From Streptomyces olivaceus (lineage in GTDB: Bacteria; Actinomycetota; Actinomycetes; Streptomycetales; Streptomycetaceae): a stretch of 64,000 nt of DNA. The notes under the pieces were generated by a model. That model worked only from the letters and a program-made list of their open reading frames with translations. It was not told the origin of the DNA and did not search any database. Location: assembly GCF_000721235.1 (NCBI RefSeq), contig NZ_JOFH01000018.1, positions 79,752-143,751 of the forward strand, written 5' to 3'. Positions 34,460-43,147 of this stretch are shown piece after piece; positions within the stretch are counted from its first letter, which is position 1; each line of letters opens with the position of its first letter. A program made the translations under genes and the position numbers.

Positions 34460-35245
34460 CTACAGGACCGCGCTGAGGAACTCCCGCGTCCGGTCGTGCT
34501 CCGGCTCGCTGAAGATCTTCTCCGGCGGACCGGCCTCGATGACCCGGCCCGAGTCGAACATCAGGACCTGGTCCGAGATGTCCCGGGCGAAGTTCATCTC
34601 GTGGGTCACGCAGAGCATGGTGATGTCCGTGGTGCGCGCGATGTCCCGCAGCAGGTCCAGAACGCCCGCGACCAGCTCCGGGTCGAGCGCCGAGGTCACC
34701 TCGTCGAGGAGCAGCACCTTGGGCCGCATCGCCAGCGCCCGGGCGATCGCCACCCGCTGCTGCTGGCCGCCGGAGAGCTGGGCCGGATGCGCGTCGCACT
34801 TGTCGGCGAGGCCGACCATGTCGAGCAGCCCCTTGGCGCGCTCCACCGCCTCGTCCTTGGACAGGCCGAGCACGGTGACCGGCGCCTCGGTGATGTTGCG
34901 CAGCACCGTCATGTTCGGGAACAGGTTGAACTGCTGGAACACCATCCCGATCTGCTTGCGCGCCTCCCGCCGCTCCTTCTCGGTCGCCGGGAAGAGCTTC
35001 TGCCCGTCCACGGTGATCGTGCCCTCGTCGGGCTTGAGCAGCGTCATCAGCAGCCGCAGGATCGTCGTCTTGCCCGAGCCGGACGGCCCGATCAGGGTGA
35101 CGTGCTTGCCGGCGTCCACGGCGAAGTCGAGGTTGTCGAGCACGGTGTTGGACCCGAACCGCTTGGTGACCTGCTCCAGCCGGATCAGCTCGCCGCCACC
35201 CTGCTCCGGGCTCTTCTCGGGGTTGGGAAGGGTTTCAGTGGACAA
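34460..35245 (-). CDS. ehuA: Ectoine-type amino-acid ABC transporter, ATP-binding protein
   Basis: 261 aa from a TTG at 35245 that lies inside the end of the upstream permease gene (11-bp overlap). Walker A G-P-S-G-S-G-K-T-T, Q-loop M-V-F-Q-Q-F-N, signature L-S-G-G-Q-Q-Q-R, Walker B V-L-L-L-D-E and the H-loop T-H-E-M are complete. It belongs to the polar amino-acid/ectoine uptake group and drives uptake through the two permeases encoded upstream. The symbol follows the EhuABCD order and sequence likeness; the substrate is not proven. Confidence 0.9.
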   Translation of the reverse strand: MSTETLPNPEKSPEQGGGELIRLEQVTKRFGSNTVLDNLDFAVDAGKHVTLIGPSGSGKTTILRLLMTLLKPDEGTITVDGQKLFPATEKERREARKQIGMVFQQFNLFPNMTVLRNITEAPVTVLGLSKDEAVERAKGLLDMVGLADKCDAHPAQLSGGQQQRVAIARALAMRPKVLLLDEVTSALDPELVAGVLDLLRDIARTTDITMLCVTHEMNFARDISDQVLMFDSGRVIEAGPPEKIFSEPEHDRTREFLSAVL

Positions 35246-35885
35246 GGCGTCGCTCCAGGGCTCGCAGGGCAAGGGAGGCCAGGTAGGAAATGATGATGAA
35301 GGCCACACCGATCACCGTCAGGGGCTCGGTGAACTGGAAGTTCTGCTGCGAGAACAGGCGTGCCTCGCCGAGCATCTCCAGCACCGTGATCGCCATCAGC
35401 AGCGGCGTGTCCTTCAGCATGGAGATCACGTAGTTGCCGAGGGCGGGCACCACCCTGCGGATCGCCTGCGGCAGGATGACCGCCGTCCACGTCCGCCCGA
35501 GCGGCAGGTTCAGCGCCGTCGCGGCCTCCCACTGGCCGACCGGCACCCCCTCGATGCCGGCCCGGTAGACCTGCATCGTGTACGTCGAGTAGTGCAGGCC
35601 GATGGCGACCACACCGGTGGTGAGCGCCGAGAACGTGATGTTCCACTCGGGCAGCACGTAGAAGAGGAAGAACAGCTGCACCAGCAGCGGCGTGTTCCGG
35701 ATGAACTCGGTGACCACGCCGACCGGCCAGGTCACCCAGCGGCTCGGCACCCGCATCAGCAGCGCCCACACCAGGCCGAGGCCGAAGGAGACCAGCGAGC
35801 CGAGGACCAGGATCTGCAGGGTGACCAGCAGACCGTCCCAGAAGTGCGGCATGAAGTCGGAGACCGCGCTCCAGTCCCAGTTCAC
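35235..35885 (-). CDS. ehuD: Ectoine-type ABC transporter permease (EhuD-like)
   Basis: 216 aa, with about five transmembrane helices and the cytoplasmic coupling loop E-A-A-T-A-L-N-L-P-L-G-R-T (EAA motif). HisM/GlnP-type permease with E-F-I-R-N-T-P-L-L-V-Q-L near helix 2. Its ATG overlaps the ehuC stop by four bases. It forms the membrane channel with EhuC. Confidence 0.92.
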   Translation of the reverse strand: MNWDWSAVSDFMPHFWDGLLVTLQILVLGSLVSFGLGLVWALLMRVPSRWVTWPVGVVTEFIRNTPLLVQLFFLFYVLPEWNITFSALTTGVVAIGLHYSTYTMQVYRAGIEGVPVGQWEAATALNLPLGRTWTAVILPQAIRRVVPALGNYVISMLKDTPLLMAITVLEMLGEARLFSQQNFQFTEPLTVIGVAFIIISYLASLALRALERRLVH

Positions 35886-36583
35886 GACACACCACTTCCC
35901 TCAGGCACGCGCACGGCCGCCGTCTTCTTCCGCGGGGCCTTGCCGACGCCCGCCTTCAGCTTCTTCTCCAGGCCGCGCATCACCCGCGTGAGCAGGAACG
36001 CGATCACGAAGTAGATCAGCAGGATGTACGTGTAGATCTCCGCGCTCTCCTGCAACGCCAGGCGCACCAGGTTGCCGCTGAACGCGAGGTCGCCCATGCC
36101 CATGATCGAGACCAGGGCGGTGCCCTTGAGCAGCTCGATCAGCAGGTTGGAGAAGGGCGGGATCATCTCCGGCACGGCCTGCGGCAGCATGATCAGCTTC
36201 ATCCGCTGCCAGGGCGTGAAGCTGAGGGCGATGCCGCCCTCCTTCTGCGCCGGGTCCACCGCGGCGAGCGCGCCGCGCACGATCTCGGAGCCGTACGCCC
36301 CGTAGGTCAGACCCAGCGCCAGCGTGCCCGCCCACATCGGCACCAGCTGCCAGCCGAAGGCCGGCGGCAGCACGAAGAAGACCCAGAAGATCATCACCAG
36401 CGCGGAGGTGCCGCGGAACACCTCGGTGTAGAGGCCCGCGAGGAAGCGGACGATCCACAGCCGGTGGGTGCGTGCCACGCCGACCACGAAGGAGACGCCG
36501 GCCGCGAGGAGCGAGCTGAAGAAGAGCAGCTGGATCGTGACCCAGATGCCCTGGAGTACGAGTTCCCACAGTCCCGAGGTCAT
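35882..36583 (-). CDS. ehuC: Ectoine-type ABC transporter permease (EhuC-like)
   Basis: 233 aa with five transmembrane helices; E-V-F-R-G-T-S-A-L-V-M-I, and the coupling loop lies before Q-R-M-K-L-I-M-L-P-Q-A. The C-terminal tail is rich in Lys/Arg. It overlaps ehuB and ehuD by four bases each (ATGA), so the operon is tightly coupled in the order B-C-D-A. Confidence 0.92.
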   Translation of the reverse strand: MTSGLWELVLQGIWVTIQLLFFSSLLAAGVSFVVGVARTHRLWIVRFLAGLYTEVFRGTSALVMIFWVFFVLPPAFGWQLVPMWAGTLALGLTYGAYGSEIVRGALAAVDPAQKEGGIALSFTPWQRMKLIMLPQAVPEMIPPFSNLLIELLKGTALVSIMGMGDLAFSGNLVRLALQESAEIYTYILLIYFVIAFLLTRVMRGLEKKLKAGVGKAPRKKTAAVRVPEGSGVS

Positions 36584-37509
36584 CCGCCGCAGAGCTCCTT
36601 CGCGGTCAGATCCGTCATCTCTTCCTCGGAGAAACCGAAGGGCCTGAGGATGCGCAGCAGCTCGCCGCTCTTCTTGAGCTTCTGCAGCTCGACGTTGAAC
36701 GCGTCCCGCAGGTTGGTCTCGTCCGGGCGGAAGGCGAAGGCGCCGCCGTCGACATGGGGCTTGCCGCCGACGAGCGGTGCGAAGGGCTCGGTCGCCTCGG
36801 CCTTGCTGGACTTCTTCACCACTTCGCGGACGGTCAGTGCCGTGCCCGCGAAGACGTCCACGCGCCCGGCCTCGACGGCGTTGAGGCCGGCCACCTGGTC
36901 GGGGACGATCAGGATCTCGTCCTCCTTGTACCCGTGCTCCACCGCGTAGGCGATCTCGGCGTAGCCGGTGCCGGTCGCGAACTTGGCCTTCTTCTCGACG
37001 ACGTCCCGGTAGTTGTGCAGCCCGAGCGGGTTGCCCTTGCGCACGATGTACGCGTCGAGCATCTGGTAGTCCGGGTCGGAGAAGATGACCTGCTGGCAGC
37101 GGTCGGCGTTGATGTACATCCCGGCCGCCACGACGTCGAACTGCTGCGACGCCAGCCCCGGCACGAGGGAGCCGAACTCCGTCGGCACCGGCTGCACCCG
37201 GTCCACTCCGAGCCGCTTGAAGATGACCTTCGCCAGCTCCGGTGCCTCGCCGGTCAGCTCGCCGTTCTTGTCGATGTACCCGAAGGGGACCTCGCCCGCG
37301 ATGCCGAGCCGGGCCACACCCTGGGCCCGGATCCGGTCGAGCAGGTCACCCCCCTTCACGTCGGAGGCGGTGGCCACCCGCGAGCAGCCCGCCGCGCCCA
37401 GTGCACCGAGCGCCGCGACCCCCGCGAGCAGCGACCGGCGAGTGGGCCCGGCTGTGTGGGGCCTATGGTCGGATATCCCCAATGTAGGGGTTCTGTGTGG
37501 TGGAGCCAT
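36580..37509 (-). CDS. ehuB: Ectoine-type ABC transporter substrate-binding lipoprotein
   Basis: 309 aa from the ATG at 37509. The N-terminus carries a twin-arginine-like T-R-R-S-L-L-A-G-V-A-A-L and a lipobox L-G-A-A-G-C (Cys about residue 42). The SBP_bac_3 fold follows: L-G-I-A-G-E-V-P-F-G-Y-I-D, F-D-V-V-A-A-G-M-Y-I-N-A-D-R, and VDVFAGTALTVREV. Ectoine, hydroxyectoine or a related small amino acid is the likely ligand. First gene of the operon, divergent from the DUF3830 gene. Confidence 0.92.
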   Translation of the reverse strand: MAPPHRTPTLGISDHRPHTAGPTRRSLLAGVAALGALGAAGCSRVATASDVKGGDLLDRIRAQGVARLGIAGEVPFGYIDKNGELTGEAPELAKVIFKRLGVDRVQPVPTEFGSLVPGLASQQFDVVAAGMYINADRCQQVIFSDPDYQMLDAYIVRKGNPLGLHNYRDVVEKKAKFATGTGYAEIAYAVEHGYKEDEILIVPDQVAGLNAVEAGRVDVFAGTALTVREVVKKSSKAEATEPFAPLVGGKPHVDGGAFAFRPDETNLRDAFNVELQKLKKSGELLRILRPFGFSEEEMTDLTAKELCGG

Positions 37510-37617
37510 GGGCGCGCAGCTACCCGATGGGGCACGGGTTATGCCGATCTTTTTCAGTCCGAGACCTGGGCCGACACGGCACGGCGCTCTTGACCGGGGG
37601 GCCGCCGAACCACTGCC

Positions 37618-38121
37618 ATGGAGGGTATGGCTGATCGCTACATCGAAGTCTCGCTGGTCAAGCGCGGAATCACCTGCACGGCCCAACTGCTCGACGACCG
37701 GGCCCCGATCACCTGCGCGGCCGTCTGGGACGCGCTCCCCCTCGGCGGCGACGTGTATCACGCCAAATACGCGCGCAACGAGATCTACGCCCTCTTCCCG
37801 CCCTTCGCGGCATCCGAACCACCGCTGGAGAATCCGACGGTAACGCCTATTCCGGGCGACCTGTGCTATTTCGCCTTCGCCGGTGCCGAGTTGGGCACCA
37901 AGGCGTACGGCTACGACCGCGAGGTCCGCCCCGGCACCACCCTCGTCGACCTCGCCCTCTTCTACGAGCGCAACAACCTGCTCCTCAACGCCGACGTCGG
38001 CTGGGTCCCGGGCACGGTCTGGGGCCAGATCACGGAGGGCCTCACCGTCATGGCCGAGGCCTGCAACGACCTGTGGCGCACGGGTGCGGAGGGAGAAACC
38101 CTCAGCTTCCGAAGGGCGTAA
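37618..38121 (+). CDS. DUF3830 family protein (cyclophilin-like fold)
   Basis: 167 aa from ATG 37618, or 164 from ATG 37627; the GGAGGG between them sits too close to the second ATG to decide. The segments AAVWDALPLGGDVYHAKYAR, PGDLCYFAFAGAE and the closing N-N-L-L-L-N-A-D-V-G-W-V-P-G are recalled from DUF3830 proteins, which occur beside amidase and Asp/Glu-racemase-type genes. Biochemical role unknown. Divergent from the transporter operon, so a shared substrate is plausible. Confidence 0.8.
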   Translation: MEGMADRYIEVSLVKRGITCTAQLLDDRAPITCAAVWDALPLGGDVYHAKYARNEIYALFPPFAASEPPLENPTVTPIPGDLCYFAFAGAELGTKAYGYDREVRPGTTLVDLALFYERNNLLLNADVGWVPGTVWGQITEGLTVMAEACNDLWRTGAEGETLSFRRA

Positions 38122-38281
38122 CCCCGCCCGGCCGCCGCTGCGGGCAGTCGTGCCGCTGGGGCGGCACGGGTGGGCGCAGCGGCACCCCGCAAGCGCCGGG
38201 CCGCGCGACCCACCCCCGCCCCGCCCCCACCCCGGCGCACTACTCGGCGGACGCACACCGCCCCCACCTCACCCGCGCCGG

Positions 38282-39673
38282 TCACGCCCCGGCCGACGCC
38301 ACCCCTGCCCCGTACAACGCATGCGCGGCCCGCAACACCAGATCATCCCGATGCCGGGCCGCGACGATCTGGAGCCCGACGGGCAACCCGTCCCCGTCGC
38401 TCCCGACAGGCACCGTCCCCGCCGGCTGCTGCGTGAGATTGAACGGATACGTGAACGGCGTCCACCCCGTCCACCTCCGGTACCCCGCCCCCTTCGGCAC
38501 CTCCACCCCCGCCTCGAACGCCGTGATCGGCAGCGTCGGCGTCACCAGCAGGTCGTACTCCTGGTGGAAGACCCCCATCCGCCGCCCCAGCTCCATCCGG
38601 GCGTCCACCGCGGCCAGGTACTGCAGCGCCGAGTACCGGGCCCCGGCCCCCACGATCTCCCGCAGCCCGGGGTCGAGCAGCTCCCGCTGCGCCGCCCGCA
38701 GGTGCTGCACCACCCGCGCCGCCCCGCTGAACCACAGCGCGTGGAACGCCTCCACCGGGTCCGTGAAGTCGGGGTCGGTCTCCGTCACGTACGCGCCCAG
38801 TTCCGCCAGCCGCTCCACCGCCCGCCGTACCGCCCCGGCCACCGCGGGGCGCACCGCCACCTGCCCGCCGAGTGTGGGCGAGTACGCCACCCGCAGCCCG
38901 CGCACCCCGCCCGACAGGGCCTCGGTGTAGGACCCGGGCGCCGGGCCGAGCGCCGACCAGTCGCGGGCGTCCGGGGCACCGATCACGTCCAGCATCAGCG
39001 CCGCGTCCGCCGCGTCCCGGGTCATCGGGCCGACGTGCGCGAGTGTGCCGAAGGCGCTCGCGGGGTACAGCGGCACCCGGCCGTACGTCGGTTTCAGGCC
39101 GAAGATTCCGCAGAAGGACGCCGGGATGCGCACGCTGCCCCCGCCGTCCGTGCCCAGCGCCAGCGGCCCCGCGCCGAGCGCCACGGCCGCCGCCGCGCCC
39201 CCGCTGGAACCGCCCGCGGTACGGGACGGGTCGTGCGGGTTGCGGGTGACGCCGGAGAGCGGCGAGTCCGTCACGCCCTTCCAGCCGTACTCCGGCGTCG
39301 TCGTCTTGCCGACGAAGACCGCGCCGTGCTCGCGCAGCCGGGCGACGGACGGCGCGTCCTCCTCCCAGGGGCCGTCCGGCGAGACGGCCCGGGAGCCGCG
39401 CAGGGTGGGATGGCCGCGCGTCAGCAGGATGTCCTTGACCGTGACCGGTACGCCGTCCAGCAGTCCGCCCGGCTCCCCGCGACGCCACCGCTCCTCGGCC
39501 CGCGCGGCCTGGTCGAGCGCCTCCTCGCCGGTCAGCCGGACGAAGGCGTTCACCTCCGGCTGGATCCGCTCGGCGCGCGCCAGTGCCGCCCGGGTTGCTT
39601 CGACTGGGCTGAATGCGCCCTTGCGGTAGCCGTCGACGAGCTGTACAGCGGTCAGCTCAGTGAGGTCGGTCAT
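38282..39673 (-). CDS. Amidase-signature family amidase
   Basis: 463 aa. The Ser-cisSer-Lys triad is visible: Lys in V-T-V-K-D-I-L, cis-Ser and the Gly/Ser-rich G-G-S-S-G-G-A-A-A-A-V-A, and the nucleophilic Ser in L-G-T-D-G-G-G-S-V-R-I-P-A. It hydrolyses an amide bond of an unidentified small molecule. It follows the 2-hydroxyacid dehydrogenase gene on the same strand, separated by a repeat-rich spacer of 214 bp. Confidence 0.95.
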   Translation of the reverse strand: MTDLTELTAVQLVDGYRKGAFSPVEATRAALARAERIQPEVNAFVRLTGEEALDQAARAEERWRRGEPGGLLDGVPVTVKDILLTRGHPTLRGSRAVSPDGPWEEDAPSVARLREHGAVFVGKTTTPEYGWKGVTDSPLSGVTRNPHDPSRTAGGSSGGAAAAVALGAGPLALGTDGGGSVRIPASFCGIFGLKPTYGRVPLYPASAFGTLAHVGPMTRDAADAALMLDVIGAPDARDWSALGPAPGSYTEALSGGVRGLRVAYSPTLGGQVAVRPAVAGAVRRAVERLAELGAYVTETDPDFTDPVEAFHALWFSGAARVVQHLRAAQRELLDPGLREIVGAGARYSALQYLAAVDARMELGRRMGVFHQEYDLLVTPTLPITAFEAGVEVPKGAGYRRWTGWTPFTYPFNLTQQPAGTVPVGSDGDGLPVGLQIVAARHRDDLVLRAAHALYGAGVASAGA

Positions 39674-39749
39674 GCAGCACCCTCCCGCGATCTCTGGTCC
39701 GTCGGTGTCCGGGTGCGCGGGCCCGCCGGTGCCGGAGCACGGTCCCGCG

Positions 39750-39887
39750 TCGGTGCCGGGGCCGTGGGGCGCGCGTCGGGGCCGTGCGGCCCGAGTCGGT
39801 GTCGGCGCCGGGCGCGCGGCCCGGGCCGGTCGGTATCGGTGCCGTGCGCCCGGCCCGGGTCGGTGTCGGTGCCGGGCGTGCGGCCGG
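39750..39887. repeat. Imperfect ~30-bp GC-rich tandem repeats
   Basis: Several degenerate copies of GGTGTCGGTGCCGGGCGTGC occur between the amidase and dehydrogenase genes. The copies differ in length and sequence; exact unit borders are uncertain. Confidence 0.5.
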
Positions 39888-40835
39888 TCAGTGGCCCGGT
39901 ACGTAGCCGCGCTTCTTGTCGACCACGTTCTCCAGTGGTCCGCCGGCCGCCCAGCTCTCGAACAACTCCACGAACTGCGCGCCCAGTTCGTCCCGCCAGC
40001 CGATGGTGTCCCCGCTCATGTGCGGCGAGACGATCAGCTCCGGCACCCGCCACAGGTCACTGTCCGGCGCGAGCGGTTCGCTGTTCAGCACGTCCAGCGC
40101 GGCGCCCGCGATCCGGTGCCCGGTCAGCGCGTCGACGAGGTCGTCCTCGACGACCAGCTGCCCTCGCCCCACGTTCACGAACCGCGCGGAGGGCTGCATC
40201 AGACCGAACCGCCGGGCGTCGAACATGCCCCGGGTGTCGTCGGTGAGCGGTGCCGCGGCGACCACCCAGTCGGCCCCGGCGAGCAGCTGGTCCAGCTCCT
40301 CCGGTCCGTGCACGCCGGGGCGCGCGGTGCGGCCGACGAGCGCCGTGGTGATGCCGAGCGCCGTCAGGGTCTGCGCGACCGCCCGCCCGATCGGCCCCGA
40401 GCCGACCACGCAGGCACGGGTCCCGGCCACCCGCATCGACTCGCGGTGCCGCCAGGTCCGCTCGCCCTGCAGGCGCAGCGTCCGGGGCAGGTCCTTGGCC
40501 ATCGCCAGGACGAGGGCGGCGACGTACTCGGCGATCGGCCGGTCGAAGACACCGCGCGCGTTGGTCACCACCGTGTCCGAGTCGGCCAGCTCCGGGCACA
40601 TCAGGTGGTCCACCCCGGCGCTCGCCGTGTGCACCCAGCGCGGCCGGGGGCCCTTTCCGGGCCACGCCTCGCGGACCGCGTGCGAGGCGAAGTCCCACAC
40701 GAGCAGCACGTCGGCCTCAGGCAGCCGGTCGGCCAGCGTCGTCCCGTCGGCGTGCTCGACGCGGGCCCGGCCGGTGAGCCGGCCCAGCCGGGGGAGGGGT
40801 TCGGCGTCCAGGACGAGGAGCGTGGGCGTGGTCAT
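39888..40835 (-). CDS. D-2-hydroxyacid dehydrogenase
   Basis: 315 aa. NAD-binding V-V-G-S-G-P-I-G-R-A-V-A (about residues 149-160) and the family signature with R-G-V-F-D-R-P-I-A-E-Y; catalytic Arg in VNVGRGQLV, Glu in DVLNSEPL, and His in V-S-P-H-M-S-G. The Arg-Glu-His set supports oxidation of a 2-hydroxy acid. The substrate is unknown. Upstream of the amidase gene and divergent from the racemase-superfamily pair. Confidence 0.92.
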   Translation of the reverse strand: MTTPTLLVLDAEPLPRLGRLTGRARVEHADGTTLADRLPEADVLLVWDFASHAVREAWPGKGPRPRWVHTASAGVDHLMCPELADSDTVVTNARGVFDRPIAEYVAALVLAMAKDLPRTLRLQGERTWRHRESMRVAGTRACVVGSGPIGRAVAQTLTALGITTALVGRTARPGVHGPEELDQLLAGADWVVAAAPLTDDTRGMFDARRFGLMQPSARFVNVGRGQLVVEDDLVDALTGHRIAGAALDVLNSEPLAPDSDLWRVPELIVSPHMSGDTIGWRDELGAQFVELFESWAAGGPLENVVDKKRGYVPGH

Positions 40836-40984
40836 CGGCAGGCCTGTCTCCGTGCGGGAGGAACGGGGGGAGCAACTGCGGAAAAAGGGGGCGTTTCAGG
40901 AGTTGACGCGGAAGTTAACCGGCTGTTGACCTGGAGGTGACGCGGGCGGATTGACCACGCTCGCACCAGAACCTACCTTCGTCA

Positions 40985-40996
40985 ACACGGCCGTGT
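40985..40996. promoter_or_regulatory. 12-bp palindrome in a divergent promoter region
   Basis: ACACGGCCGTGT is a perfect palindrome in the 210-bp gap between the divergent 2-hydroxyacid dehydrogenase and first racemase-superfamily genes. Candidate operator. Confidence 0.35.
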
Positions 40997-41045
40997 GTAA
41001 CGGTGCGTTGCCTTCTCGTTCCTCAGTGTGAGGCCGGTGCGTGCC

Positions 41046-41915
41046 ATGGACATCTCCTTTCTCGGCGGACCCGCTCCGCAACGCGGGGTCGGCGTGGTCG
41101 CCCCGTTCGACTTCGCACTCGATCGCGAGCTGTGGCGATGGGTGCCCGACGAGGTCTCGCTGCACATGACGCGGACGCCCTTCGTCCCCGTCGAGGTCAG
41201 TCTGGACCTGGCCCGAATGGTCAGTGAGCACGAAACGCTCGGCGAGGCGGTGCGCACGCTCAACGCCATCGCCCCCGAGGTCGTCGCCTACGCCTGCACC
41301 TCGGGCAGCTTCGTGGGCGGCATCGCCGGTGAGCGGGCCATGTGCGAGGCCATGACCTGGGCGGGCGCGGTCCCGTCCGTGACCACCTCCGGCGCGCTCC
41401 TCGACGCGCTGGCCGAGCTGGGCGTACGCCGGGTCGCACTGGTGACGCCGTACACCGTCTCCGTGACCCGTGCGCTGGAGGCGTACGTCGCCGAGGCCGG
41501 CGTGACGATCTCCGGTTGCGCCTACATGGGGCTGACCCGGCACATCTGGAAGGTGCCGTACCGCGACGTCGCCGACATGGCCCGCCGGGCGGTGCCGGTC
41601 GAGGGCGCGGCGGACGCCCTGTTCATCTCCTGCACCAACCTCCCCACCTACGACGTCATCCCGCAGCTGGAGGCCGAGCTGCGGATCCCGGTGATCTCGG
41701 CCAACCAAGTGACGATGTGGGCGGCACTGCGCCGACTGGGTACCCCTGCGGTGGGGCCGTACCAGGCGCTGACCGATCCGTCCGCGCGCATCGGCCCCAC
41801 GGTGCCGGGCCCGGTGGGTCCGGCGGTGGCGGGGCCGCTCGGTCCCGCGGTGGCGGACATGCCGGGCGTCGGTGACGGCCCCGACACGGAACAGCAGCAG
41901 GAAGGGTGGACATGA
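41046..41915 (+). CDS. Asp/Glu racemase-superfamily enzyme A (maleate isomerase/arylmalonate decarboxylase type)
   Basis: 289 aa from ATG 41046; GTG 41028 is an alternative start. Two Cys are in the family positions: A-Y-A-C-T-S-G-S-F (N-terminal half, about residue 82) and F-I-S-C-T-N-L-P-T-Y-D (about 196). Two active-site Cys are the maleate cis-trans isomerase pattern. An extra Gly/Pro/Val-rich tail of ~45 residues is odd. It overlaps the next gene by four bases. Probably isomerises or decarboxylates a dicarboxylic acid; substrate unknown. Confidence 0.85.
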   Translation: MDISFLGGPAPQRGVGVVAPFDFALDRELWRWVPDEVSLHMTRTPFVPVEVSLDLARMVSEHETLGEAVRTLNAIAPEVVAYACTSGSFVGGIAGERAMCEAMTWAGAVPSVTTSGALLDALAELGVRRVALVTPYTVSVTRALEAYVAEAGVTISGCAYMGLTRHIWKVPYRDVADMARRAVPVEGAADALFISCTNLPTYDVIPQLEAELRIPVISANQVTMWAALRRLGTPAVGPYQALTDPSARIGPTVPGPVGPAVAGPLGPAVADMPGVGDGPDTEQQQEGWT

Positions 41916-42643
41916 CAGCGCTGGGATTCCTGTACCCGGGTCACTCCGGCGAGGACGACTATCCACGCATCGAGCAGCTGCTGGGCAGCGACATCCGGGT
42001 GGACCTGGTGCACACGGACATCGGCGAGGACGCCCACCGGGTGGACGCGCTGCTCGAGATGGGCTCGCCGCAGCGGCTCGCGGCCGGCGTGTCCGAGCTG
42101 CGGCTCGCCGGTGCGGACGCGGTGGTGTGGGCCTGCACCAGCGGCAGCTTCGTGCACGGCTGGGACGGCGCCCACGAACAGGTGCGCGCCCTGGCCCAGG
42201 CGGCGGGACTGCCGGCCTCGTCCACCTCCTTCGCCTTCGTCAACGCGGCGAAGGAGATCGGGGTGCGCCGGGTCTCCGTCGGGGCGACCTACCCGGACGA
42301 CGTGGCCCGGCTCTTCGCGGACTTCCTCGGCGCCGCCGGCATCGAGGTCACCGACGTCGTCAGCTCGGGCATCATCACGGCCGCGGAGGTCGGCACCTGG
42401 ACCGAGGCGGAGGTACTGGCGCTGGCTCGCGCCGCCGACCGCCCGGACGCGCAGGCGGTGCTCCTGCCGGACACGGCGCTGCACACGGTGGCCCACATCC
42501 CGGCCCTGGAGAAGGAGCTGGGCAAGCCGGTCCTCACCGCCAACCAGGTCACCATCTGGGAGGGCCTGCGCCTGGCCGACCGCCGGGTCAACGCACCGGA
42601 GCTGGGCGCGCTCTTCACCCGGGAGCCGGTGGTGCAGGCCTGA
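41912..42643 (+). CDS. Asp/Glu racemase-superfamily enzyme B (EutA-like)
   Basis: 243 aa from the ATG at 41912, coupled by ATGA overlap to gene A; ribosome site GGAAGGG. It keeps the N-terminal Cys (V-W-A-C-T-S-G-S-F) but at the second Cys position it reads L-L-P-D-T-A-L-H-T, so Asp replaces Cys. The C-terminal TANQVTIWEGLRLAD matches gene A. The pair therefore probably acts as two related but non-identical subunits or enzymes. Confidence 0.85.
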   Translation: MTALGFLYPGHSGEDDYPRIEQLLGSDIRVDLVHTDIGEDAHRVDALLEMGSPQRLAAGVSELRLAGADAVVWACTSGSFVHGWDGAHEQVRALAQAAGLPASSTSFAFVNAAKEIGVRRVSVGATYPDDVARLFADFLGAAGIEVTDVVSSGIITAAEVGTWTEAEVLALARAADRPDAQAVLLPDTALHTVAHIPALEKELGKPVLTANQVTIWEGLRLADRRVNAPELGALFTREPVVQA

Positions 42644-42680
42644 CCCTGCCTTCTCCGGCGCGGATGCCCTGTGCAACGGA

Positions 42681-42717
42681 AGAACCCCGGTCCCGCTCTT
42701 CGCGGGGCCGGGGTTCT
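42681..42717 (+). terminator. Terminator of the racemase-superfamily pair
   Basis: AGAACCCCGG / CCGGGGTTCT stem (10 bp) continued by an inner stem TCCCGC/GCGGGG around a short loop, 37 bp past the stop codon. Confidence 0.75.
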
Positions 42718-42850
42718 CGTCGAGCGCTGGGCAGGCCTTGCACCTGCATTTCCTCACGGGAAGTGAGGCGTCTTTCCTTGGACCACCAACGCACTGTCCG
42801 ACGCGGGGGGTTGGGCCCCCGTGATCAGGCAAGATGATCGTACCGCAGTC

Positions 42851-42916
42851 GCGCCGGAGGTGCACATCGGTCGTGCGGGAGGTGTGCACCGGTAGCGCGG
42901 GAGGTGTGCATCGGCC
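42851..42916. repeat. Three tandem 22-bp repeats upstream of the pectate lyase gene
   Basis: Units at 42851, 42873 and 42895, for example GCGCGGGAGGTGTGCATCGG plus two bases, with a few changes between units. They share GGAGGTG(T)GCA. They sit in the 504-bp gap between the racemase-type gene and the pectate lyase gene; the rest of the gap holds a terminator and promoter-like sequence but no gene. Confidence 0.7.
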
Positions 42917-43053
42917 GCCCGGCGCGCCGGTGGCAAGCGGCCGGGCGCGCGCGTCCACTGTTCATGTTCGTGGAGAGTGTCCACTGTCGTGAACGTATCA
43001 ACGTTCTCCTGAACCCTTGTCAGCTCCCAGTGTGAACCCTATTCTCACGGCGA

Positions 43054-43065
43054 GAAAGCGCTTTC
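43054..43065. promoter_or_regulatory. LacI-type operator palindrome
   Basis: GAAAGCGCTTTC, a perfect 12-bp palindrome 82 bp upstream of the pectate lyase start. Its form is that of LacI/GalR-family sites that control sugar-polymer genes. Confidence 0.6.
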
Positions 43066-43147
43066 CCGTCATGTCCTGCCGATCTGTATTGTCATGATCA
43101 CGACATGGTTCCTGTTCCGGCATGTGAAGGCGAAGGGGACACCGAGG

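Noticed and set aside
42851..42916. Replication iterons
   Set aside because: Three 22-bp repeats alone, without a rep gene or AT-rich segment, fit a promoter array better.
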